DNA of 64,000 nt from Monocercomonoides exilis (lineage: Eukaryota; Preaxostyla; Oxymonadida; Polymastigidae): NCBI GenBank assembly GCA_001643675.2, contig LSRY02000010.1, positions 67,001 through 131,000 on the forward strand, read 5' to 3'. Under the pieces are notes generated by a model. That model saw nothing but the letters and a program-made list of their open reading frames with translations. It did no database searches and was not told the origin of the DNA. Position 1 is the first letter of the stretch; every line of letters starts with the position of its first letter. Of this stretch, positions 13,201 through 23,866 are shown piece by piece. The position numbers were made by a program, and so were the translations under genes.

Positions 13201-16200
13201 TTCAGGAATTGGAGAGATTGGACTTCTGATAAAGAATGATGTGTTTGTTGTGAACAATGCATATGTTGGAAAAGACATTTTCATCCAATGCGAGTCAATA
13301 ATGGAGCAGATCAATGAAACGTTGTTCTCACTGGACTTCAATCAGACAGCGCTTCAGAGCAATAACTCAATCTGTGGAAGTGACAGAGTGGTATTTGATG
13401 TGGACTTAATGGAATATATTCGGTTTTTCAAGGGAGAAGCCATCTTTGTATCGGAAGGGTTCGAGGACAGTCGTTTGTGTGGATCGCAAACCAATCCGTG
13501 TCGTTCTATTTCGTGCGCATCCTCTCATGTTGAACCAGGATTTAGAAATAGCATTTGGATTAATGGCTCGGCAGCTGTTGATGAAGAGACTGCACTTTCG
13601 AATTTGCGATTGGGCTCATCACTGAAAGATGATGCTCTGTTGAACTTTTGCGAATCAATCCCCTTCAACAATGAAAGCAGAGGAATTATTTGCTTTTCCG
13701 AAGAGTGTGTTGCTGAGAGGTGCAAGTTTTTGTTCAACATTGAATTTGCATGCAAGCACCCGGCAATTTTGGAACAGATAAATGGCTCTTTGTTGATTGA
13801 TTCGTGTTATTTTTCATGCCAGTCCTCAGTCTGTTTGAATTCAAGTCTTGCTATTGTGAAAAGCGGAGTATTTGTGATGAATGAAGGATTTATCAACGGA
13901 GTTCAAATGATGATAGCTCCTTTGTTGATTTTTGAGGGAGCTTGCTCAGCTGAACTGATAAATGTCACTTTTGGCGATCTGAAACTCGCGAGTAGTGCGA
14001 TTGTTTCAAGTGTTTATTCGCGTGTAATTATATCAAATGCTGTTTTTGAAAATTCAACAGTTGCAAGCGGATGCTTTATTTGTCTTAGCAACAATGAAAT
14101 TTCAAGTATTTTTGCTACAGATTCTCTGGAAAACAACAAATTGAGCGACTTTGCAAAGGGATCACAATCAATTTTTATTTCCTCATTTGTGAACATCACC
14201 TCTGATGGGATGGATGGAAGTGTTGTAAAATGCGAAAGTGGCTGCGACGATCTTCAGTTGACCAACTGCACATTCAGCCAGTGCTTTTTGAATACACCAA
14301 AAGGATCTGCTGTTAGCTTGAATAACTTGAAGGAAGCGTTGATTGATTCATGTTGCGTTTTTGGAGATTTGGATGATGAAGGAAACAAGAAGAATGAAGA
14401 GTCCAAAAGAACAAAAATAAAAGAAGAAAATGATGTGTGCAAATGGAATGGATCTGTCATCGAGATAATAAACTGCAGCGTTTATGTGAAAGATTCAACA
14501 ATCGCAAATTCGTCGAAAGGCGGGGTGGGAATAGAACGTTCAAGTGTGAAGCTCGAAAAAGATGAGTTTATGAACAACGACGGAAGAATAGAGAAATTCC
14601 GATCAGCAAGGAGGAATGTTGTGTGCCAAGGCAGTGGAGAACTGAATGTTGTGAGTTTGAAGGGAGGAGATGGATGGGAAAGAAATACGTCGCTGTGGAT
14701 ATTGGACGAAGGATGCACGCTGGAAGGAATAGCAAAAGAAAGAGAATCACCATTTTTCATCCCGAAGGTGGAGAGTGTGTCGTCGGAAAAGTCAGGGGAG
14801 AAGGTGGACATTATGTTCAGAGGATCGATTCTCCTCCCTTGCAACCTCTCATTCAAAACAGTTGCAGCAGTTGGGGATGAGGAAGTGGTTGAAAAATATT
14901 CGTTTGTTGCAAGCGGTTTCATATCAGAGGAAGAGGTGCATGGGTCTGTTCCTGCCAAGACTATTGAAGATGTGCCAAGTGAAGCAGATGTGAAGGTGTG
15001 TATTTTATTTGGGAAAGTTGATAAACCATCAGCCACTGATTCTTTCATTCTGAAGAACAGAAGTGCAATTGAACAAAGTGGAGATGAACAACTTGTTGAA
15101 GGAGGAAAAGAAGGGAAATCTTATTGGTTGCTGATTGTTATTGTGCTCGTTGTGATATTATTGATTGTTCTTGTTGTATCAATTATTTTTGCTGTTCGAT
15201 GGAGGATGGCAAAGAATGAAGCGAAAGATCTGAGAGAGATTGTGAATGATACAGTGAGGAAGGATCCGAAAGCATTTGAGATGGTGACGATGGAGATGTC
15301 ACCTGAGGAGCAGTGGCAAAGAGCCGAAAGAGAGGCAGAGAAAAAGAATGAGGAAAGAATCAAAAAGAGGGTGTATGAGAAAAGCTTGGGTCACTCTGAG
15401 TCATCAGAGCACCTTCTTTCTGAGAGTGGATCGACCGAATACATTCTGGGAAAGGACTCAGATAATATTCCCGATTGGGCATTAGAAAAAGAGGAGGAGG
15501 AAGAGATTCAAAAGAGAACTCCTTCACCATCCATTTCATCCACTTCAACAACAGACACTTCAGACACTGACACAACGTTTGTTCGATCTGAAAGTCTGTG
15601 CCCAACCACTTCATCCATGTCGAATCTGGTGGATGCAATGGCCTGCTCATCTCCTCATGAGAAATTGATTGTGGATTTAAGAGATTCTCTGTTCATGCTG
15701 TTGCACGGAAGGAATGCGAAGAAAGAGATGACGATAGGCACTCTTCAGGAGAGAGAAGTGACAGCTGCTCAGATCCTGTTCTGGGTGGCCAATCTTGCAA
15801 TCCACTCCTTTGATGAAATGGAGAATCCTCTATCTTCTCTGGAAAATCTCAGTCCTCACATTGTGCTGTTTTCAGAACACATGGTTATCTGCATTGCCAT
15901 GCACTCCGACTGCTCGTCAGATGATAGTTCAGACTCATCATCCATCTCATCATCGACCGTTGTCACATCTACCAGTGATGACGATGATGACAGAGACTCT
16001 CTGCCCTCATCCGCCTTTGAAGATGAGGATAGTTTCAAAAAAGAGTGTCTGAGGTGGAAGGCGCCAGAGTTGTTGATAAACAAGAAGATGGGAGCAACAA
16101 AGGCTTCTGTTTCGTTTTCCATTGGGATGATGTTGTTAGAATGTTTGATACTGGAGATTCCATTTTCTGATTATGAGGCTGAAATGGCTGGAAGGAAAAT

Positions 16201-16441
16201 AAGTGAGGGGCAACTTCCAAGTTTGATGAAAGTGAACGGATCAACTTATTTAGGGGTTGTTCAATCGTGCTTGTCGCCAAATCCGTTTGATAGGTGCACA
16301 TTGATTGGGCTTAAGAGGGAGTTTATCCAGCGTTTTCCAGCAGGCGCTGTCATGCCAACAGTGTCAGATGCTCTTGACTTTGAAGAAGATGCAAATGTCG
16401 ATGGAAATGAAAGCAGTTGCACTTATTGTTCATCGCTATAG
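7226..16441 (+). CDS. Surface protein: beta-helix ectodomain, one TM helix, pseudokinase-like tail
   Basis: Preferred model: exon 1 at 7226-7389 (signal peptide MPLLLVLAILQII), intron 7390-7491, exon 2 at 7492-16441, giving 3037 residues. An intron is required because an in-frame TAA lies at 7430-7432. Other phase-compatible choices are 7356-7508 and 7395-7508. The ectodomain is built of Pmp-like right-handed beta-helix turns rich in GGGA/GGA and FxxC motifs. It is punctuated by five modules headed by CGxxxxPC-type motifs (near 9055, 10093, 11168, 12260 and 13478). A membrane-proximal domain with SARRNVVC and LLPCNLSF precedes a single TM helix (15118-15200). The tail has a charged juxtamembrane segment, a Ser/Thr/Asp linker and a C-lobe-like kinase remnant with RWKAPEL, SFSIGMMLLECL and NPFDRC. 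No glycine loop, VAIK lysine, HRD or DFG is visible, so catalysis is unlikely. It is paralogous to the gene at 47300-59812. Confidence 0.8.
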
Positions 16442-17534
16442 ACAAAACTCCATTGATGATTGGCAAGATCAAAACCGATTTAGAAATTTTGAAAAAATGA
16501 ACAACAGCAAAATATTATGTTGTGATGAAGTGTGTGAATTATAGCTATTGATTGTTTTGTTGAAGTTTATACATGTATATTTGATAATATCTATTTGAAA
16601 GTTGAACTTTCGTTGGCTGTCACAGTTTTTTTTTCATTAGACTTCTTGCATTCGCGATTTCTTTTATGATATCGTTTTAGCACCATATTTACACTTTGAA
16701 TTTTTGATTTATCTTTTATTTTTTAAAACATAATTTCAGAATTATTTTTGTTATGTATGTATTTATCACCTTTATTGAGCATTAATCTCATTTTTGATCG
16801 GATTTCTAATCCGCTAATTATTATTTCCAACTGACTTGTTATTGTTTGAGTGTATAATAAAATATAAATATTTATCTTATTTGCACTTTATGAAATCTTT
16901 TTTTCAAAGCAACTGGATATTCTTATTTAAGATTCATTTATTGAAAAATGACAACATTAAAATAAGGCGTCAAATTTTGATTGAATTAATTCTCATCTAT
17001 CCACTCCTTTTAAAGATTTTTAAATGCTTTTTTTATGAAAGAAAATATTAACTCAAAAATAATGATCAATATCATCAGAAAAATGAGATAGTTGGGACTT
17101 CATATTTTACTTTTTGTATTTTGTTCCATTCTACTCCTACAAATATTTTTCTCTCAATTTATGAATTTTTCTGTGTTTTTTTGACATGGGAATGAAAGAC
17201 TTATAATGATAAGGTTGGAGGAAAAAAATTGGAACAAATCATTGTTTTTTTCATTCTAGAAAAAAATTTGCCATAGTTTCAATGGATATTTTTTATTTCA
17301 GAAATTTTCTTCATAATGTCAAATTTCAATTTAATGAATATTTCAAAATGATGCGATAAATAGAGACGATACACGACTTATGGAGATGATCATTCTTTAA
17401 GCCTTATTCAATATTTCGATAGAAAAAGAAAAATGAAAACCTCATTTTGATCAAGTTGATCATAAACGCAATTAAAGAATCACAGATCAACTTGTTGGAA
17501 TTTGAAGAGATTACAGTTTACATTTGAAGTCTCC
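16442..17534. other. AT-rich spacer upstream of asnA
   Basis: Non-coding by appearance. It carries one copy of a dispersed repeat at 17094-17251. The remainder holds only short AT-rich frames with no coding bias. Confidence 0.55.
17094..17251 (+). repeat. Dispersed intergenic repeat, copy A
   Basis: It aligns over its whole length, with few gaps, to 40192-40347, and at its ends to 38508-38662. Shared landmarks are GGGAC at the left, ATTTTGTTCCATTC, a block reading GGAATGAAAGA, then AATGATAAGGTTGGAG, and TTGGAACAAATC at the right. TTTTGTTCCATT and ATTGGAACAAAT form subterminal inverted arms. No coding frame. It lies about 280 bp upstream of the asnA start. Confidence 0.8.
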
Positions 17535-18530
17535 ATGGAGGATAGAAAGATTGACACGAAGATGACTATTCTTGAAACCGAAAAGGCAATAAAACAGGTT
17601 AAAGACTTGTTTGAAGTTGAACTTGCCACTGAACTTCATTTGATTCGAGTTTCCGCGCCGATGTTTGTGCAACCTGAATCAGGACTCAATGACAATTTAA
17701 ATGGATTTGAGCGTCCTGTGTCTTTTGATGTTCCATCTTTGTCAACATCAGTTGAAGTTGTTCATTCTTTAGCGAAATGGAAACGTTATGCAATTAAAAA
17801 ATACGGAATTTCAACCGGATTCGGATTATATACTGATATGAATGCAATAAGAAGAGACGAAAAGCTTGATGAACTCCATTCCATTTATGTAGATCAATGG
17901 GATTGGGAAAAGGCAATTGACCATTCTCAGCGTACTTTTGTAACATTGAAGGAAACTGTATTGGCAATTGTTCGAGCAATAAAAAGGACAGAGGAAACGT
18001 TAAAGCGCCTATATCCGTCGTTGTTTTCAGTTGTTTCAAATGATGTTTATTTTATTTCATCTCAAGAATTGGAAGATTTGTATCCTACATTAACGCCAAA
18101 ACAAAGGGAAAATAAGATATGTGAAAAATATGGAACAGTTTTCTTAAGTCAAATTGGCTGTTCGTTGAAAAGCGGAAAGCCTCATGATTCAAGATCCCCT
18201 GACTATGATGACTGGGAATTAAATGGAGATTTACTCATATGGTATCCTCCTTTGGAGGCTGCTGTGGAGTTGACATCGATGGGAATAAGAGTTGATACAG
18301 AGTCACTTGAAAAGCAACTAAAAATTTCTGGATGTGAAGATAGAAAGAAGAGAGAATATCATCGACTTCTCCTCGAAGGTCAACTTCCTTCTACAATTGG
18401 AGGAGGTATTGGTCAGTCTCGTTTATGTATGGTTTTATTGAATAAAAGGCATGTTGGCGAAGTTCAGGCATCAGTTTGGCCAAAGGCAATGATTATTGAA
18501 TGTGAAGAAAAAGGAATACAATTACTCTAG
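17535..18530 (+). CDS. asnA: Aspartate-ammonia ligase (asparagine synthetase A)
   Basis: 331 residues, close to the usual length of bacterial AsnA. The enzyme makes asparagine from aspartate, ammonia and ATP, passing through an aspartyl-AMP intermediate. It belongs to the class II aminoacyl-tRNA synthetase-like fold. The sequence carries the family hallmarks in order: LxxVxAPxFV near the start, DNLNGFERPV, EVVHSLAKWKR, GLYTDMNAIRRDE, LHSIYVDQWDWE, SPDYDDWELNGDLLIW, ELTSMGIRVD and TIGGGIGQSRLCM. The DYDDW-to-LNGD spacing is short, lacking the insertion I recall in the E. coli protein. The ATG at 17535 fits the usual N terminus; an in-frame TTG lies upstream. There is no intron and no targeting peptide, so it is probably cytosolic. 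A prokaryotic-type enzyme in a nuclear gene suggests lateral transfer. Confidence 0.95.
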   Translation: MEDRKIDTKMTILETEKAIKQVKDLFEVELATELHLIRVSAPMFVQPESGLNDNLNGFERPVSFDVPSLSTSVEVVHSLAKWKRYAIKKYGISTGFGLYTDMNAIRRDEKLDELHSIYVDQWDWEKAIDHSQRTFVTLKETVLAIVRAIKRTEETLKRLYPSLFSVVSNDVYFISSQELEDLYPTLTPKQRENKICEKYGTVFLSQIGCSLKSGKPHDSRSPDYDDWELNGDLLIWYPPLEAAVELTSMGIRVDTESLEKQLKISGCEDRKKREYHRLLLEGQLPSTIGGGIGQSRLCMVLLNKRHVGEVQASVWPKAMIIECEEKGIQLL

Positions 18531-19382
18531 TTTTGTATAGTTATTCATATTTTTATTGAGAAATATGAGATCTTCAGTTGAACATAGTCTGTAAATGTAA
18601 GTATTTTGATTTCATATTTTTGCTTTCTTTTTTTTTTCAAATAATAGAGGAGTTTGCTTTTTATTTTATGAAAATTTTGATTTGAATCAGTGTTTTTTAG
18701 TGAACAAATGTGTTCTTTAGTATTTTGCTTTTGGCATTCCATTGACTTATTATCAATGAAGTGATGATATGCCTCAATACAAATTCATGTATTTGTTACG
18801 ATCTTCTTTGTAGCAAAATCATTATTGAATTTGAAAGACTAACTAATTTTTTTATTTTTATTTTTATTTTTTATTTTAAATTATTTTCCTTTTATAATCC
18901 ATTATATATTTAAATCTCAATATACTTGTTCTGAAGAATATTATAATATTTGATGCGAGTGTATTGCTCAAAAATTACCAAAAGTTGACATTACTTATGT
19001 TCCCTTTTTTCTTTTTGTTTTAACTGATATTCAATAAGTATAAAAGATTATTCATTATCATTAATTAATCACAATAATCCTTATTAAGTGCTTATCAATG
19101 TTAATAATTTTTCAAGTGAAAATCATCGCACACTCGATGTTCTTATTTCAAAAATAAAAAATAAAAAACATTTTCCTTCATCATTGAAACTGGAAAATAA
19201 AATGAAAAAGAAAAAATTATTATTAGTAATAAACAAGTTTTGATTATTCAATACATTGGAAAGATATTGTTTGAAAAACTTGAATAGTAAATAATTAAGG
19301 AAAGATCTCAATATTTGGAAGTGTTTTCGAAATTGGAATCAATATTTCTGAACAGTTTTGCATTTTAAAGTTGCAAAAAAAA
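18531..19382. other. AT-rich spacer
   Basis: Highly AT-rich DNA between asnA and the RBR ligase gene. I see no gene, structural RNA or repeat. Confidence 0.5.
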
Positions 19383-21791
19383 ATGCAAAGCATAAACGGG
19401 TATCAAAACTGCACATCTTCGGAACATCAATTTCAACAAGAAATGGAAATTATAAAACGAATGTTTTCCGGAATTGACGAAGATTTCGCGATGGAAGTCC
19501 TTCTTAAACATAAAGGGAAACCTAACTTTCTAGATGATTCATTGGATGAATTGATAGCAATGAATGGAGATTATCCGAGACGCACTGAAATACAAGAAAT
19601 ACATGATAAAGCTTTTTACATGGACATACATCGTGAGATATCTCCTTCATACAAAAAATTAGCATTTAGCTATATTACGAATTCATTTCCGTTTTACGGA
19701 CCCCAACTACACATCAAGCTACTTCAAGGATTTTTGTATCATCTATATCCATCATGGAAGTGTATGTTTGCTTTACAGACACAGCACGAAATGTTTCTTT
19801 TAGACAATCAACCACCATTTTCCGATGAACCTCCAATTTCCTTGTCGTCATTTGAACAACCAAAAAATTCGCCAATTAACCTGAAAGATCTTGTTGATTA
19901 TTACTTGCCGATACCTCTCAATTCGATGGAACTTTCAGAGAAAGACGAACAATTTGAAGAAGAGCTTCTTTTTGTTCTCAAAGAAGAAAAGCGAAAGCTC
20001 GTTTCAAAGGAACGAAAGTTATCGATTATTCGCGAGAAAAAAGCAATTTTGTCTGGTGATAATAACTCATATTTATGGGAATGCCCCTGTTGCTACAGCG
20101 AAGTTGTCGCAAGTGAAGAAGTACAGTGCAGAGCAGGACATTCAGTCTGCCGAAACTGTATAAAGGAAATGATAAAAAAATGCGTAACAGAATCATCTCC
20201 TTACTTTAAATGCATGTCAAATACTGAATGTGAAGAAGATTACACCGAAAACTCAATAAGAATTGCATTGAACGATGGGAAGCTATTCCACAAATGGTCC
20301 GATCTCATGATGTTCTACAACATTCGCATGTCAAAATTGCCAACTATAAACTGTCCATTCTGCATTTATTCTGAATATTTGATTACTCAACATCAACTTC
20401 GGCTTCACATCAGCCAGCGAAAGGCAAATGCATCAGACAAAAATGACATTAGCCCCAGAATAGAAGAATACGATGACTTGGATGACGATCTTATAACTTC
20501 ATCTGATGAATCTGAACAAGAAACAGATGATGATGACGATGAAGAAGAAGATGATGATGATGACGAATACAACGATGGATATCCAAATGACGACTCTAAT
20601 CCTCAACAAGCATCATCATCATCATCTTCTTCTTCTTCTTCTGCATATGTTTCTTCCACATCTCCTTTCCATCCATCTGCTTCTCCAAACTCCTCCTTTG
20701 TCCTCGTCAACCAGCCATCAACACACCCTTCTGAAGCTTCAACAGCTCAGCCCAGAATGAGCGGAGCAGAAATTGTGGCTCAGCGTGTCTCTTCGTTCTT
20801 CATCGATCTGTTTCATCTGGTCATCGGTGCAGACAAACCTCAGCCAGCCCAGTCGCATTTTATTGCCCCGCCACAGCACACTCCTCCACATCCGCCGAAT
20901 CAGCTTCTTTATCCTTCTCCTCCTCAACAACATCAGCAGCATCAACAATTGCAGCAGCAACAACAACAACAATATCATCATCAACAGCAGAATTCACAGC
21001 ACTCGGCTCAGCCACCGCTTCACACAACAGACACTTCAGAAGAAAAATTTATGGAAATTCCTCCATCGACATCGTCTTCATCTTCATCTTCATCTTCATC
21101 TTCATCTTCATCTTCTTCATCCACTTCTTCCCTTTCTTCGACTCCGCTGACTTCTCTTTCTTCGTCTCAGCTGTATATTTCCAAGCTCAAGCCCAGAATG
21201 CCCAATTATCCTCCTCCGCCGCCACCGCCTTCAAAGATGCACCAACATGGAAGACACACCTCAACATCGCCAGAAGCTTCTTATACGTCTCATTCTCCTT
21301 CTTCTTCCTTATCTTCAGCATCTTCTATATCTTCCTCATCAGAATTACAAAGCCCGCCTTCTCTTTCTGTTCCTTCGTCTCATAATGTCATTCCAGTTCC
21401 CTCTGAAATTCGATCAATGTTTGTATTTTCTCCTCCTCCCCCACCTCAATCTTCTTCCTCTTCCTCTTCTCCTCCCTCTTCTTTGCCATCTGCTTCAGCT
21501 TCTGTCAGTGCTCAACCACAAAATGCAGATGTTTTGCATCTTTTGAATGAGAATGAGAAAAGAATTGTTTCAAATACATCTTTCGCTAATTCTCTGCTAG
21601 CACAGCAACATCCTCCTCATCCATTCCAAAGCGGTGCCTCAAAAGCGAATGGGAGTTCTTCTTCTGTTTCATTTCACATTGATCCACCGACTCAAACATC
21701 TTCTCACAACACACAACTTGTCTATCCACCTCATCCACATGTTCCTCCTCCACCTCCTCCAACTTCACCTCCACCACTTCCATCATCTTCA

Positions 21792-21822
<31 letters not shown>

Positions 21823-21891
21823 CTTCGTCTTCTTCGTCTTCTTCGTCTTTCTCTTCTCCTTCATCTCTACCTCCTCCTCCTCATTATCTTC

Positions 21892-21925
<34 letters not shown>

Positions 21926-22853
21926 TGCATCTTCTGCTTCATTGTCATCTCACTTTTCTTCTGTTCATATTCTCCCTCCGCCAAACATTTCCATCAAAAC
22001 TCATCCTTTTCAAATATCCACAACAAATTCTCATTCTCATACTCACTCACATCCATCTGCTAACATTCCAAATGAAGCTGATGATTTGCCTTCTTCTTCT
22101 TCTACTCCTTCAACATTCTCATCATCATCATCTTCTTCTTCTTCTTCGTCGTCGTCATCATCCACCTCCTCTTCTTCATCCACAAAACCAGCCATCAAGT
22201 TTACTCTTCCACCTGTGTTTCAGTGCCAAAATCCCGAATGTCGCAAAGCCAGCTGCACGTATTGCTGGAAAGAGGCACACAAAGAAGGAGAAATATGTCC
22301 TGTTCTGCAGAAGAAGAGACAACGGCGAAAGGAAATGAAGGAAATGGCCAGAAAACAGAAGGAGGAGCAGAAACGTGCAAAGAGAGAGAACAAAGAAGAA
22401 GGCAGAGAAGGCGAAGAAGACACATCTGAAACGAAGCAGCAGCAGCAAGAAAAGAGAGAAAAGCGAAAGAAGCTGAGACAAGAGAAAGCCGAGGCGTCTC
22501 TGATGAGGGTGGTGCTTCTGTCGATGAATGAGGCGATGATAAGGCATTGCCCGTCGTGTGGGCTGCCGTGTATCAAAGACGGCGGGTGCAACCACATCAA
22601 GTGCCCCTGCGGCCATCACTACTGCTACTCGTGCAGACAGTCGATGCCCAACCAGAAAAGACCTTATTCGCATTTTGGGCAGCCCCCAACGTTTTGCCGG
22701 CAGCGCGGGGCGTCCAAAGAGGAAGACAGGGCAGCGCTGGTGGCAGCGGCGAAGGAGGCAGAGAAGACGTGGAGGATGAAGCACCCGAAGTACAAAGGGA
22801 AGGGGATCGATGTGGAGGAGCTGGTGAGACAGGTGGAGAGGACGACGAATTGA
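19383..22853 (+). CDS. RBR-type E3 ubiquitin ligase, RNF216/TRIAD3-like, with split IBR
   Basis: 1156 residues from the ATG at 19383; an in-frame TTG just upstream is unlikely. Residues ~20-65 look like a CUE/UBA-type ubiquitin-binding helix bundle, followed by a helical region. RING1 begins near residue 233 (WECPCCYSEV, then CRAGHSVCRNC), which resembles RNF216. The IBR starts with CPFC near 324 but is interrupted by about 620 residues of Ser, Pro, His, Gln and acidic runs. It resumes with FQCQNPECRKASCTYC near 946. A charged Lys/Glu/Arg helix leads to RING2 (HCPSCGLPCIKDGGCNHIKC), where Cys1069 in GGCNH is the expected ubiquitin-thioester cysteine. SHFGQPPTFC follows, as in the RNF216 tail. 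The 3' end is clearly more GC-rich than the 5' end. The RBR assignment is firm; the RNF216 subtype is by motif likeness. Confidence 0.9.
20362..22217 (+). repeat. Low-complexity coding insertion inside the IBR domain
   Basis: About 620 codons of Ser runs (TCT/TCA/TCG mixtures), Pro/His/Gln patches and an Asp/Glu block near 20520-20570. They are inserted between CPFC and FQCQNPEC. The frame stays open throughout and mixed synonymous codons are used, which favours translation over an intron. Confidence 0.8.
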
Positions 22854-23866
22854 GATGGAGGATGATGAGGGGGAGGAGGAAATGGAATTGTTGGCTTTGA
22901 AATAAGATATAAAGAGTTCTTTTTATCCATTATTATGATAGAATTTGATGAATTGCTTTTCTTTTTGTTTTTTTATTCATTATGAATTTTGTTATTTTAA
23001 GCAACTTTTGTTTTTGTTGTTTATTGTGAACAACTTCTTTTTGAGCTTTAATGTTTTTGTTTTGATTTTGTTATAATTTTTTTGAGGATATAGATTTGTT
23101 AATGAACTGCACAAATTTTTGCTTTCAAAAAAAGAAATAAAATATCACCAAAAATACCTGAACATCATTCAAACACTCCTCAATTCTGTTACAAATTTCA
23201 TTATTTTTAGGAATAAAAAAGAAAGATAGAAAATAGAATAAAAGCATATTATTATAAGAAGATAACAAAAAAATTAAATACGACTGGCTTGATTAATCAA
23301 GTGCCACACGAAGAAATGGATGATTATAATAGAATATCAGCAAATCTGTAAAAAAATAACATTATAATGTAGATAGGAAATATCAACAACAGTTGTGTTG
23401 TTGCTGCAAGTGAAGGGCTTAACGCTGTTAGAAACTTAAAGGAATTAAAACAACAAAAGCAGAATAAATTTGACACTTGCTTCAAAATGAACCCGAAGGA
23501 GAAAAGTGAAGAGGTAATTTAAATACCTTGCTAATAAAACATAAGATATCTTATATTCAACAAAATACAATTAAATAAAACAAAGCAAAAATGCAAACAA
23601 ACCAAAAGGCTTCGAAAATAAACATCTAAACCATCCTTCATACCACAAATGCTTTTAAATTGTCAGAAAAGAAAACAAAATGCTGGACAACAAGTGAAAC
23701 AAAGATAAAAGCAAATTGTATATGCAAAAGTGTATGTAAAATGCAAAAACATAAAATAAAATTAGAAAAAAAAAAAAAATAAAAATAAAAACAAGCAAAT
23801 TGAATGTGACTTCACAAGGAGTGAATGCCACATCGATTTCAAATTTATTAATCAGCAAAATCAAAT
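22854..23866. other. Intergenic region between convergent genes
   Basis: AT-rich DNA between the 3' ends of the RBR gene (+) and the Tmc gene (-). It contains a perfect 14-bp palindrome, CTTGATTAATCAAG, at 23288-23301. No gene or RNA is recognised. Confidence 0.5.

Noticed and set aside
23288-23301. Perfect palindrome CTTGATTAATCAAG as an operator
   Set aside because: AT-rich 14-bp palindromes are expected by chance in this composition, and it lies between two 3' ends.
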